A DNA stretch of 64,000 bases from an uncultured Lachnospiraceae bacterium (GTDB lineage: Bacteria > Bacillota > Clostridia > Lachnospirales > Lachnospiraceae): NCBI GenBank assembly GCA_902775555.1, contig CACYMQ010000003.1:62001-126000 (forward strand). The letters run 5' to 3'. The stretch's first letter is position 1, and each line of letters opens with the position of its first letter. Below, one piece after another: positions 35,990 through 45,020 of the stretch. The notes under the pieces are model-generated. The model searched no databases, was not told the origin of the DNA, and saw nothing but the letters and a program-made list of their open reading frames with translations. The translations under genes and the position numbers were made by a program.

Positions 35990-37105
35990 ATGGCAAAGAA
36001 ACTGGGGTTCGGACTGATGCGGCTTCCGGAGAAGGGAAGCGAGATCGATGTGAAACAGGTAGAGCAGATGGTCGATCTCTTTATGGACAGGGGATTTACC
36101 TACTTTGACACGGCCTGGATGTACTGTAATTTCCGCAGTGAGGAGGTTACGAAGCAGGCGCTGGTGTCACGGCATGACCGCGACAGCTTCACATTGGCGA
36201 CAAAGCTTCACTCCGAATTCATACAGACCGAAGCGGACCGTGATAAGGTATTTAACGAACAGAGAAGAAAGACGGGAGTGGATTTCTTTGATTATTACCT
36301 GATCCACGATGTAAACAGTCATTCCATAGAGACCTATGACCGTCTGGATGTATGGAAATGGCTGGAGGACAAGAAGAAGGCAGGTCTGGCAAGGGAGATC
36401 GGATTCTCCTTCCATGACGGGCCGGAGCTTCTGGACAGGGTTCTGACGGAACATCCCGAGATGGAGTTCGTACAGCTTCAGATCAATTATCTGGATTGGG
36501 ATTCCTTAGGGATCCGGGCAAGAGAATGTTATGAAGTGGCAACGAAACACGGGAAGCCGGTTACTGTCATGGAACCTGTGAAGGGCGGAACTCTGGCAGC
36601 GGTGCCGAAGGAGGTAGAGCGGCTCTTCAGGGAATATGCTCCGGATGCATCGATCCCGTCCTGGGCGATCCGTTTTGCCGCGAGTCAGCCAAATGTAAGA
36701 TTTGTACTGTCCGGCATGAGCACCCTGGAACAGGTGGAAGACAATACCTCCTATATGCAGGAAATGGTTCCTATAAATGAGGAGGAGTTGAAACGGATCA
36801 AAAAAGCGGTCGATATCCTCTCGGAAGGAATTGCGATCCCGTGTACCGGATGCAGTTACTGTGTAGACGGATGCCCCATGCAGATTCCGATCCCGAAGTA
36901 TTTTGCTCTGCTGAATGCAGAACTCCAGGAGGTGGACGGCAAGGGATGGACACCGCAGAGTGAGTATTATGACAATCTGACAAAGGAGAACGGAAAGGCC
37001 AGCGACTGTATACAGTGCGGGCAATGCGAAGGGATCTGTCCCCAGCATCTGCCTGTCATAAAACATTTGCAGGAAGTGGCAGAGCAGTTTGAGAATATAG
37101 TTTAG
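35990..37105 (+). CDS. Aldo/keto reductase with C-terminal two-cluster ferredoxin domain
   Basis: The 371-residue protein combines an NAD(P)H-dependent aldo/keto reductase barrel (GFGLMRLPEKG at the start; catalytic YFDTAWMYC near residue 38; ATKLHSEF near 70) with a C-terminal iron-sulfur part. The clusters are CTGCSYCVDGCP (about 285-296) and CIQCGQCEGICP (about 342-353). The type is common in anaerobes and couples ferredoxin-like electron flow to carbonyl reduction; the substrate is unknown. The ATG at 35990 is preferred over a GTG two codons upstream because GAAGGGGAGG lies at the right distance. Two small membrane protein genes follow closely. Confidence 0.9.
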   Translation: MAKKLGFGLMRLPEKGSEIDVKQVEQMVDLFMDRGFTYFDTAWMYCNFRSEEVTKQALVSRHDRDSFTLATKLHSEFIQTEADRDKVFNEQRRKTGVDFFDYYLIHDVNSHSIETYDRLDVWKWLEDKKKAGLAREIGFSFHDGPELLDRVLTEHPEMEFVQLQINYLDWDSLGIRARECYEVATKHGKPVTVMEPVKGGTLAAVPKEVERLFREYAPDASIPSWAIRFAASQPNVRFVLSGMSTLEQVEDNTSYMQEMVPINEEELKRIKKAVDILSEGIAIPCTGCSYCVDGCPMQIPIPKYFALLNAELQEVDGKGWTPQSEYYDNLTKENGKASDCIQCGQCEGICPQHLPVIKHLQEVAEQFENIV

Positions 37106-37120
37106 TAAGGAGGGTACACA

Positions 37121-37543
37121 ATGGCTTGTTTTTTAGTACCGGCAGCAGAGGCTGTGGTTACGACAGTGGTTACAAAGGTCCTTCGAAAGAAGGAAAGCCA
37201 GAAGAATGCGGAAACGGTTACGGTTCAGTTGGATGATAATACCATTGAGACAGGGGAGAAGATTCCGTTTTCCGAAAAAATGAAATGGCTGAATAAGCTC
37301 CTTTGGGGCGGATCCGGTCTGCTTGCATTCGAGCATGTATGGCATGGAGAGGTTGTTCCATGGTTCCCGTTCCTTACGGCAGCCGAGAATCCGGACAGTC
37401 TGCAGGAAATGCTGAATGAAATGTCAACGGTGGGCGTATCCATGGCAGTCCTTGTGACTGCCGTTTGGGGAGGAATGGTTGCTGTATCTTCGCTTATGGA
37501 GAAACGTGCGCTGATCGATGGTCCGGTGCCGGAGAAGGAATAG
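37121..37543 (+). CDS. Small membrane protein, unknown
   Basis: This is a 140-residue protein with an amphipathic or hydrophobic start (ACFLVPAAEAVVTTVVTKVL) and two likely membrane helices (LLWGGSGLLAFEHVWHGEVV near 60-80 and VGVSMAVLVTAVWGGMVAVS near 105-125). The RBS TAAGGAGGG precedes ATG 37121, 15 bases after the aldo/keto reductase. Its N-terminal Cys-Phe and repeated Val/Thr helix are typical of a conserved but unnamed Clostridial membrane protein. It likely works with the next gene, which has a similar layout. Confidence 0.7.
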   Translation: MACFLVPAAEAVVTTVVTKVLRKKESQKNAETVTVQLDDNTIETGEKIPFSEKMKWLNKLLWGGSGLLAFEHVWHGEVVPWFPFLTAAENPDSLQEMLNEMSTVGVSMAVLVTAVWGGMVAVSSLMEKRALIDGPVPEKE

Positions 37544-37566
37544 GAATACGAATAGGGGGAAGAGAC

Positions 37567-37884
37567 ATGACGTTGCTTTTGACGGTTTTTGCCGCGGTGA
37601 TCAGTACGGTTGTATGGTACCGGCGGGATCCCGGGGATGATATGAAGGTTGGTGTACTCTGCTGGCTCTTCTGGGGGGCGTCCATCATGTGGCTGGTGGA
37701 TGCGATCTTTGAATATAAGGAGTTGGGAGCGGAGTATTTCTCACCATCTTTGAAGGACATGCTGAATGACAGTTTTCTCGGACTCTCGGTGATCGCACTT
37801 GCGCTGGTCATCTGGCTGGTAGTTTTATTGATCAGGGATCCCAGGGGACGTGTACGCAGAATGCTGTTTAAAAAGGCGCAGTAA
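37567..37884 (+). CDS. Small membrane protein, unknown
   Basis: The 105-residue protein starts at ATG 37567 after a GGGGGAAGAG stretch; an earlier in-frame start overlapping the previous gene is less likely. It has three hydrophobic helices (LLLTVFAAVISTVVWY; VGVLCWLFWGASIMWLVDAI; LGLSVIALALVIWLVVLLI) and a basic tail. It follows the 37121 gene by 23 bases, so aldo/keto reductase, 37121 and 37567 probably form one transcript. A hairpin follows. Confidence 0.7.
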   Translation: MTLLLTVFAAVISTVVWYRRDPGDDMKVGVLCWLFWGASIMWLVDAIFEYKELGAEYFSPSLKDMLNDSFLGLSVIALALVIWLVVLLIRDPRGRVRRMLFKKAQ

Positions 37885-37887
37885 TGA

Positions 37888-37919
37888 AATGGCGGCCCTC
37901 ATTTACGAGGACCGCCATT
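37888..37919 (+). terminator. Hairpin between 37884 and larB, possible terminator
   Basis: AATGGCGGCCCTC pairs with GAGGACCGCCATT (one bulge) around ATTTAC. The T run is short, so it may be a weak terminator or attenuator for the larBCE transcript. Confidence 0.5.
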
Positions 37920-37937
37920 ATTGAGAAGGATATGGCG

Positions 37938-38696
37938 ATGAATCGAGATACAAGAACCATACTTGAGGAGGTGCGTGCCGGGACACTGTCCGTCGAGGAT
38001 GCATGTCTGGAATTTAAGCAGAAACCCTTTGCCGATATCGGATATGCGAAGGTGGATCTGCACCGCAGGGTCCGGCAGGGGGTGCCGGAGATCATCTACG
38101 GAGCGGGGAAGACACCGGAGCAGATCATCGGGATCCTGCAGGCCATGAAGGAAGGCGGAGAGGACCGGGTTCTTATAACCCGTCTGTCCGAGGAATCCGC
38201 GAAGAAGGTGTCGGAGACGATGCCCATTTCCTACTATAGGGAGGCCCGCGTGGGGATCCTGGGGGGAATGCCACAGCCGGAGACGGAAGGAACCATCCTG
38301 ATCGCCACGGGCGGGACCGGGGATATCCCGGTCGCGGAGGAAGCGGCCCTTACGGCGGAATATCTGGGAAACCGTGTGAAACGTCTCTATGATGTGGGGG
38401 TAGCGGGATTGCACCGGCTGCTCAGTCACAGTGAGGATGTTCTTCAGGCTTCGGTGATCATAGCGATCGCGGGGATGGAGGGAGCACTGGCCAGCGTCAT
38501 CGGCGGACTGGCAGACTGCCCCGTCATTGCGGTTCCCACCAGCGTGGGCTATGGGGCCTCGTTTGATGGACTTTCTGCCCTGCTGTCCATGCTGAATTCC
38601 TGTTCCAACTGCGTAACGGTGGTAAATATCGATAACGGGTTCGGTGCCGCATTTACGGCGAGCCGCATCAATCATATGGGGAGGAAAGATCAATGA
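37938..38696 (+). CDS. larB: LarB, nickel-pincer cofactor biosynthesis carboxylase/hydrolase
   Basis: LarB is the first enzyme of nickel-pincer nucleotide synthesis; it carboxylates and hydrolyses nicotinic acid adenine dinucleotide. The 252-residue protein has the N-terminal helical part (MNRDTRTILEEVRAGTLSVEDA) and an AIR-carboxylase-like domain (GGTGDIPVAEEAALTAEYLG; SVIGGLADCPVIAVPTSVGYGASF). The ATG at 37938 is chosen by its distance to GAGAAGGA. It overlaps larC by four bases (ATGA), and larE follows, so the three form one operon. There is no larA, larD or larO gene in the window. Confidence 0.93.
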   Translation: MNRDTRTILEEVRAGTLSVEDACLEFKQKPFADIGYAKVDLHRRVRQGVPEIIYGAGKTPEQIIGILQAMKEGGEDRVLITRLSEESAKKVSETMPISYYREARVGILGGMPQPETEGTILIATGGTGDIPVAEEAALTAEYLGNRVKRLYDVGVAGLHRLLSHSEDVLQASVIIAIAGMEGALASVIGGLADCPVIAVPTSVGYGASFDGLSALLSMLNSCSNCVTVVNIDNGFGAAFTASRINHMGRKDQ

Positions 38697-40048
38697 GAAC
38701 ACTGTATCTTGACTGCGGCATGGGAGCTGCCGGGGACATGCTGACGGCGGCACTTCTGGAGCTTCTTCCGGAACCGGAGAAGATGATCGAACGACTGAAC
38801 CGGCTGGGCATCCCGGATGTGGAATACCGGATGGAACCCGCAGAGAAATGCGGGATCACCGGGACACATGTCCGGGTGCTGGTACATGGTGAGGAGGAGG
38901 GTGAGCACCACCACCATGATCATGATCACCACGACCACGATCACCACGATCATGCCCACCATGATCATGATCATCACGACTATGCCCACCACGATCATGC
39001 CCACCACGATCATGATCACCATGACCACGATCATCACGACCATGGACACGATCATGCCCACCACGATCATGCCCACGATCACCACGATCATGCCCACCAT
39101 GGACATCACCATCATGTTCATCGGACGCTCGGAGAGATCCGGGATCTTGTGATGCAGCTTCCTCTGGAAGAGCCGGTCCGTGACGATATCATACAGGTCT
39201 ATACCTCCATTGCGGAGGCAGAGGGACACGTGCACGGGAAGCCGGTGGAGGAGATACATTTTCATGAGGTCGGGACCTGGGATGCGGTTGCGGATGTAAC
39301 GGCTGTTTCCATGCTGATTCACGAACTGCATCCGGATGAGATCATCGTTTCACCGGTTCATGTGGGCAGCGGACAGGTGGAGTGCGCCCACGGGATCCTT
39401 CCCGTACCGGCACCCGCGACTGCGTACCTGCTTCGGGACATCCCCATCTATGGCGGAAAGATCCGCGGAGAACTCTGTACTCCCACCGGGGCGGCACTGC
39501 TACGGCATTTTGCCACCGGATTCGGAGAGATGCCGGTGCTCCGTGTGACAGGGATCGGTTATGGTATGGGAAAGAAAGACTTTCCCGCGGCCAACTGCAT
39601 CCGGGCGATCCTGGGAGGATCGGAAGGGAGCCGGGATACCATCCTGTGCCTGTCCTGCAATGTGGATGACATGACCCCGGAGGCGACGGGGTATGCGATG
39701 GAGCAGCTCTATGCTGCAGGGGCAAGGGAAGTCTTTACGGTTCCTGTGGGGATGAAGAAGAACCGGCCGGGAACGTTGCTGCAGGTGATCTGTACGGAAG
39801 AGAAGAAGGATGCGCTGGTAAAATGTCTGTTCCTTCATACCACGACGCTTGGTATACGGGAGCAGAGGATGGGGCGTTACACCCTGACCCGTCAGATCGA
39901 GACCGTAAATACGCCCTACGGTCCGGTACGCAGAAAGACGGCGTCGGGCTATGGAGTGACGCGCAGCAAATGGGAATACGATGACCTTGCAAGGATCGCA
40001 AGGGAGACCGGGATGTCACTGGAGGAGATCCGAAAGAAACTGGTATGA
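38693..40048 (+). CDS. larC: LarC, nickel insertase, with very large His-rich segment
   Basis: LarC inserts nickel into the pincer nucleotide cofactor. Here both halves are one 451-residue reading frame: the start TLYLDCGMGAAGDMLTAALL and the C-terminal LCLSCNVDDMTPEATGYAMEQL are family hallmarks. Unlike the Lactobacillus gene, no programmed frameshift is needed. Residues 72-143 are a segment with 44 histidines, mostly HHDH and HDHAHH units, likely a nickel store or delivery stretch. The start overlaps larB by four bases. It is followed by larE after 29 bases. Confidence 0.93.
   Translation: MRTLYLDCGMGAAGDMLTAALLELLPEPEKMIERLNRLGIPDVEYRMEPAEKCGITGTHVRVLVHGEEEGEHHHHDHDHHDHDHHDHAHHDHDHHDYAHHDHAHHDHDHHDHDHHDHGHDHAHHDHAHDHHDHAHHGHHHHVHRTLGEIRDLVMQLPLEEPVRDDIIQVYTSIAEAEGHVHGKPVEEIHFHEVGTWDAVADVTAVSMLIHELHPDEIIVSPVHVGSGQVECAHGILPVPAPATAYLLRDIPIYGGKIRGELCTPTGAALLRHFATGFGEMPVLRVTGIGYGMGKKDFPAANCIRAILGGSEGSRDTILCLSCNVDDMTPEATGYAMEQLYAAGAREVFTVPVGMKKNRPGTLLQVICTEEKKDALVKCLFLHTTTLGIREQRMGRYTLTRQIETVNTPYGPVRRKTASGYGVTRSKWEYDDLARIARETGMSLEEIRKKLV
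38906..39121 (+). repeat. In-frame His-Asp repeat in larC
   Basis: Tandem CAC/CAT/GAT-based units of 9 to 15 bases (such as CACCACGATCATGCC) encode a histidine-rich stretch. The units are imperfect and vary in order, which suggests repeated slippage. On the minus strand the region yields a spurious open frame rich in Met, Val and Ile. Confidence 0.9.
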
Positions 40049-40077
40049 CCGGATCTCTGATAGAAAGGAGCAGATCC

Positions 40078-40935
40078 ATGGGTATGACGGCTCAGGGGGA
40101 AATCCCGGTAAGTAAGAAAAAACGACTGGAGGAGATCCTCCGGGATATGGGAAACGTTGCGGTGGCCTATTCCTCCGGGGTGGATTCGACCTATCTGCTC
40201 TATATGGCAGCTTATGTACTGGGAGAGCGGGCAGCGGCCATTACCGCATTTTCTCCCCTTTTCTCTTCCGGAGAGCAGAAGGAATCGGAAGAGTTCTGCA
40301 GGACACACGGGATCCGGCATATCACCATCCCTTTTCAGCCTCTGGAGCTGCCGGCCTTTCGTGAGAATCCGAAGGATCGCTGCTATCATTGCAAGACCGT
40401 TTTATTCCGGGAGATCCGGAGACTTGCGAAGGAGAATGGCTACGCAGTGGTAGCGGAAGGAACCAATCTGGATGATCTTACGGATTACCGACCGGGACTT
40501 GCGGCGATCGAAGAGCTGGGGATAAGGAGTCCGCTGAAGGAAGCAGGTCTTACTAAAGCGGATATACGGGCTCTGTCCAGGGAGGCGGGTCTTCCGACCT
40601 GGAACAGGCCGTCCTTTGCATGCCTGGCATCCCGGTTCGTATACGGAGAAGCGATCACGGAGGAACGGCTTATCATGGTCGGAAAGGCGGAGGAATATCT
40701 GAAGGAGCTGGGGCTTCGGCAGTTTCGCGTCAGGATCCATGATACACTGGCCAGGATCGAAGTGGAGCCGCAGGAGATCGGAAGGCTTGCGGCTTTGCCG
40801 GTAAGGGAGGAACTCTCCCGCAGATTCCGGGAGCTGGGGTTCCGGTATGTGACGCTGGACCTTCAGGGGTATCAGACTGGCAGTATGAACCGGGTGCTCG
40901 AAGAGGATACGGGTGTGCCTTCGCTGCGGGGGTAA
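40078..40935 (+). CDS. larE: LarE, sulfur transferase for the nickel-pincer cofactor
   Basis: LarE adds the two sulfur atoms of the nickel-pincer cofactor. The 285-residue protein has the PP-loop motif YSSGVDSTYLL (residues 31-41). Three cysteines are of interest: C102 and C105 (CYHCK) and C182 (ACLASRF). The last corresponds to the cysteine that gives up its own sulfur in the Lactobacillus enzyme. The set of three fits the other LarE class, which binds a [4Fe-4S] cluster and can work repeatedly (inference). ATG 40078 with AAAGGAG is chosen over the earlier overlapping ATG at 40045. A block of dispersed repeats begins at its stop codon. Confidence 0.93.
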   Translation: MGMTAQGEIPVSKKKRLEEILRDMGNVAVAYSSGVDSTYLLYMAAYVLGERAAAITAFSPLFSSGEQKESEEFCRTHGIRHITIPFQPLELPAFRENPKDRCYHCKTVLFREIRRLAKENGYAVVAEGTNLDDLTDYRPGLAAIEELGIRSPLKEAGLTKADIRALSREAGLPTWNRPSFACLASRFVYGEAITEERLIMVGKAEEYLKELGLRQFRVRIHDTLARIEVEPQEIGRLAALPVREELSRRFRELGFRYVTLDLQGYQTGSMNRVLEEDTGVPSLRG

Positions 40936-41181
40936 GATCCTTCGGGCTGCGCCCTCAGGATGACATGCGGGGAGGAAGCTCCTTCGTTTCCCACGGGATG
41001 ACAGACCGGTGTCATTCTGAGGAGCGAAGCGACGAAGAATCTTACCGGATAAGATCCTTCGCGCTGCCGCTTGGTCGATGCTCGGCGCACAAACCGCGTG
41101 CCACCGGCACGCGTGCGCCCGCTTCGCTCAGGATGACATGCGGCGGGGTAAGATCCTTCGGGCTGCGCCCTCAGGATGACA
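40933..41181. repeat. Block of four dispersed repeats, includes inverted 91-bp copy
   Basis: Copies are visible at 40933-40964, 41009-41043, 41050-41140 and 41149-41181. The first and last are near-identical (AAGATCCTTCGGGCTGCGCC…); the second is in the other orientation. The 41050-41140 copy is the exact reverse complement of 9115-9205. The block fills the gap between larE and the J-domain gene and starts on the larE stop codon. Confidence 0.9.
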
Positions 41182-41213
41182 AAAAAGAAGAATACATATG
41201 ACGGGAGATCAGA

Positions 41214-44200
41214 ATGGACGAGAAGGAAGTTTGGAAAGTACTCGGAATCGAGAAGACGGCAGATGAAGCGGTGATCAGGGATGCCTACAGGCAGGCCCTT
41301 CTGCATACAAATCCCGAGGATGATCCGGAGGGGTTCAAGGCGCTTCGTGTCGCATATGAGAGAGCGACGGAGATCGCGGCACATGCCGGGGATGAAGATA
41401 CGGAGACAGAGAAGAAGGAAGAGACCCCGATGGAGATCCTGATCGGAAAGGCGGGGGAGATCTATCAGGACATCCGTACCAGAAGGGACCTTCGCTGCTG
41501 GGAGGAGTGGGCAGGAGACCCGCTGATCCAGGGGCTTGATACGGTAGATGCCGTACGCAGGGAATTTCTTCTCTTCTGCGAGATGCATTATCAGTACCCC
41601 ACAGAGGTATGGCGGTTGTTCGACCGCATATTCCGGATCTGTGATGAGGCGGCAACCCTTGTCGAGGAATTTCCGGAGGACTATATCCGGTATGTCATTC
41701 GGTGCATCCGGGAAAATGATTACTTTACGTATGATGCCCTGATCCGTCGGGATGAGCTGGACTACGCGCCCGTAACAGAGATCCCGGTCAAAGCGGAGAT
41801 GACCTATCAATACGAGTTTCAGATCTCGGAAGAGGATAAATACATCCGGAATGTGGCAGGACTCTATCAGCTGTACGGAAGTCTCCAGAGCCGCTATACG
41901 CAGGAAGAGGAGAAACCGCAGCTCCTGGACGAGCTGGCGGCGCGGATCATCAGTCTCAGGGAATCCAAACTCTACCATCCCTTCGAGGCCGTCGGTCTCT
42001 TACGTTATCTGGACTTTACGGACAGAAATGAGGAAGGACTTCCGGTGGCACTGCATTTTCTTACTCCGGAATCCATTTCCGAAATGGATGACTTTTCCAG
42101 CTCGAATCTTGCATACTTCATCGTCAGAACGTATTATAAGCGGGAGGAAAAGGATGTAAATGAGATCGAATTCGTGGTTGCGGCATTTGACCGGGTACTC
42201 TCGCATGAGCCGCATTATGTACTGGCGAACTACGGGAAGGCGATCTATCATTTTATGACCGGTGACTATGTGAAGGCAGACGAGGAGATCCTTCTTGCAT
42301 TTGAATTCAATGATCAGAGCCAGGCCATTGAGGACTTTGCGGACATCGTAGATGAAAAACTGCTCGACTATTACAGGAAGCGTTACGAGGAGGATCCGGG
42401 AGATATCAAGGCACGGATAGAAGCCGGATGGTGTTATCTCCGAAAGAACAACACCGCTAAGACCATGGAGCTACTGACCGGGATCGTTCCGGACGAAGAG
42501 AATGAATATGCGTATTACAATCTCTATGCCAGATGCTTTGCAAGAGATGAGAATTTCAAGGAAGCCGAGCCGCATCTTCTGAAATGGCAGAGCTATCTGC
42601 TTCCCATTTACGAGAAACTGCAAAACGGCTCTGAGGAAACACTGACGGATACGGAGAAGCAGCGGCTGGACAGGCTCAGCTACAGTTACTACCTGCTTTC
42701 TCTCTGCAGAAAGGAAGCCGGTGATCCCGACGGAACTCTGGCCATGATGGATAAAGCCATAGAAACTTCCCTGCGGGAAGATGAAAGGGTGAGATACACA
42801 TTTGCAAAGGGGCAGATGCTGCATGAGTTCGAGCGTTATGACGCAGCGATGGAGCTCTGGAGCGGTATGATCGGGGAATGGCCGGATTACGGTCCGGCGT
42901 ATATCATGCGTCAGGAGGCAGCATTTAACGAGAGAAATGCACGACAGGTGATCGATGATTTCTGGACCATCGTCGGACACATGCCCGAATATACAAAAGC
43001 CTATATCTATGCTGCACAGGTCTTCAACATCTATGAGAGGGGAGATCTCTTCGATGAGATGATGGAAGTGGCGAACCAGAACGATATCGACAGTATGGCA
43101 CTTTCCTTTGAGCAGGTGAAGCGTTACGTACAGGACAGAAATTACCAGGATGCGTATGAGATCCTCAACCGGCTGTATCCGGACATCAATGAGGAAAAAT
43201 GTGACATCGAGGACAAGGCCGGATTCTACACCGAATACGGTTCCGTCCTTTACTATATAGCGAGGGACCCGGACAAGCAGAAGGAAAGGAAGGAAATCCT
43301 TGAGCAGGCACTTCGGATCACCGAAGAAGGGATCCGTATCAACAACGGATCCAGACGCGCACACTGGATCAAGACGGACATCCTTGAAGCCATGGGCGAG
43401 GATGCGACGGACGAGTATGAGCTCATGCTGGACATTTTCGCTGAGGACGCGGATGTATACTATGAGTACGGCCGGTATCTGGAGCGTATGAAGAAGAGGT
43501 GGAAGGCGATCGAACTCTATCGGAACACCCTGAAGCTGAATCCGGAACACCGTGCTGTCCACGAAAAACTGTCGGATTACTATCTGGACCGGTTCCTCGA
43601 TATGGAGAAGACGAAGGATTACCGGATGGCGGTGGAGCATGCCGAAAAGCAGCTCGGAAACTACGCAAGTTCGTATTACTATGTGGCTGCCGGACTTGTC
43701 TATCTGGAAGGAAATGAATTTGAGAAGGCAGTTCAGGCCGGCGCGAAGGCTGCGGAAGAGGATCCGGAAAATGTGTATGCATATAATGTTTCAGGCTACG
43801 CGCTGATGATGCTGAAGAGATTTGAAGAGGCGGAAGAGGCGTTCGGGAAGGGAAATGAGATCCTGAAGAAGAATCCGGAGAATACGGCGCTCCAGCGGAA
43901 TTATATCCGGTTTCTGGAGATGCGGGGCAGATACGGTGAGGCGATCGAATATGCCCGGGCTTATTATGAGCAGTTCCATATCAGTTCCACGAACTCGCAT
44001 GATGTGCTGGCACGTCTCTATAAGAGAAACCGAAACTACGAGGAAGCCATCCGTGAATATGACCAGGTGTCAGAGATCTACCTGACACGGATCTCGCAGG
44101 ACGGATCGGGTGAAGCAGGGGCAGGGCTCTGTCGGATCAACAGCCTTTACCCCGATGCGGATATCTCCATAATGTCATATCTGACAGCCAATCTCGTTAA

Positions 44201-44909
44201 GAAGATCGAGACCCTGCACATTATGGGACAGAAGGATGCGTATGAAAAGGAATATGCAGATCTTAAGGCGTATGCGGAGCAGGAAGAGTTCACGGTGATG
44301 CCCAAGCTGTCCCGGAACGGCAAGGTGCAGAGGAGAAGGAACCGGTATATCGCTGAGATCCTGAGAGAGATCGGCAGGCATGAATTGTATGTCAGGAGAG
44401 AATACGGGGTTGCAGCGAAGCATATGGAAATGGCTGCGGCATTTATGGAAGCATCCCTCAGGGCAAGGGATCATAGCTATCTGATGGGGAAGATCCCGCT
44501 GGAACTGGCTGAGATCTATATGAGAGACGGACGCACAGAGGAAGCCGTGGAGGCAGCAAAAAGGTGTATGCCGGATCTCATCTGGCCGAACAGAACCATC
44601 GAGGATTATCTGAGGTTCCCGAACTCCAGACCGTTCCGTTACGGAGAGCTGGCGAAGTACTTCTACTTCATCGGTCAGCGGGAGAAGGTGAAGGAATTAT
44701 TCGGAAAGATGACGGATTACCCGCTCTGTAACTTCTGCCATGAAAGGGAGTGCTATGACCAGCCCCTGTCCATGGCGAACCTGCAGGAGATCGACGGGGA
44801 CAGGGAAGGGGCATTGGAGAACTACCGACGTGCCCTGGAATTAAACAGCAGCGATGCAGAGCTGTATGTGGCGATCGCCGAGCTGACCGGCAGGGGCGCT
44901 GCAGAGTGA
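41214..44909 (+). CDS. Large TPR protein with degenerate J domain
   Basis: The 1231-residue cytoplasmic protein starts with a J-like domain of about 55 residues (VWKVLGIEKTADEAVIRDAY; FKALRVAYERA). The key HPD motif, which triggers Hsp70 ATPase, is replaced by HTNPED. The rest is nearly all helical TPR-type repeats, with clear units such as NVYAYNVSGYALMMLKRFEE (near 870) and AELYVAIAEL at the end. A cysteine-rich spot (PLCNFCHERECYD, near 1165) may bind zinc. The HscC-type Hsp70 follows 111 bases later, so the pair is probably a dedicated chaperone with its client-selecting co-chaperone. The clients are unknown. Confidence 0.8.
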   Translation: MDEKEVWKVLGIEKTADEAVIRDAYRQALLHTNPEDDPEGFKALRVAYERATEIAAHAGDEDTETEKKEETPMEILIGKAGEIYQDIRTRRDLRCWEEWAGDPLIQGLDTVDAVRREFLLFCEMHYQYPTEVWRLFDRIFRICDEAATLVEEFPEDYIRYVIRCIRENDYFTYDALIRRDELDYAPVTEIPVKAEMTYQYEFQISEEDKYIRNVAGLYQLYGSLQSRYTQEEEKPQLLDELAARIISLRESKLYHPFEAVGLLRYLDFTDRNEEGLPVALHFLTPESISEMDDFSSSNLAYFIVRTYYKREEKDVNEIEFVVAAFDRVLSHEPHYVLANYGKAIYHFMTGDYVKADEEILLAFEFNDQSQAIEDFADIVDEKLLDYYRKRYEEDPGDIKARIEAGWCYLRKNNTAKTMELLTGIVPDEENEYAYYNLYARCFARDENFKEAEPHLLKWQSYLLPIYEKLQNGSEETLTDTEKQRLDRLSYSYYLLSLCRKEAGDPDGTLAMMDKAIETSLREDERVRYTFAKGQMLHEFERYDAAMELWSGMIGEWPDYGPAYIMRQEAAFNERNARQVIDDFWTIVGHMPEYTKAYIYAAQVFNIYERGDLFDEMMEVANQNDIDSMALSFEQVKRYVQDRNYQDAYEILNRLYPDINEEKCDIEDKAGFYTEYGSVLYYIARDPDKQKERKEILEQALRITEEGIRINNGSRRAHWIKTDILEAMGEDATDEYELMLDIFAEDADVYYEYGRYLERMKKRWKAIELYRNTLKLNPEHRAVHEKLSDYYLDRFLDMEKTKDYRMAVEHAEKQLGNYASSYYYVAAGLVYLEGNEFEKAVQAGAKAAEEDPENVYAYNVSGYALMMLKRFEEAEEAFGKGNEILKKNPENTALQRNYIRFLEMRGRYGEAIEYARAYYEQFHISSTNSHDVLARLYKRNRNYEEAIREYDQVSEIYLTRISQDGSGEAGAGLCRINSLYPDADISIMSYLTANLVKKIETLHIMGQKDAYEKEYADLKAYAEQEEFTVMPKLSRNGKVQRRRNRYIAEILREIGRHELYVRREYGVAAKHMEMAAAFMEASLRARDHSYLMGKIPLELAEIYMRDGRTEEAVEAAKRCMPDLIWPNRTIEDYLRFPNSRPFRYGELAKYFYFIGQREKVKELFGKMTDYPLCNFCHERECYDQPLSMANLQEIDGDREGALENYRRALELNSSDAELYVAIAELTGRGAAE

Positions 44910-45020
44910 GCGGAAACCATACCGCGGGGACGCTGCAAAACGGGCGGAAACCGGACCGGGATGGATGGCAGCGGGACATAAAGAATTGACGAAAAATGAA
45001 AAAAATGACAGAGGTAACAT

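Noticed and set aside
38906..39121. CRISPR-like array
   Set aside because: The repeats are short, in frame, without spacers of constant length, and encode the His-rich part of LarC.
38693..40048. Programmed frameshift in larC
   Set aside because: The two LarC halves are in one uninterrupted frame here.
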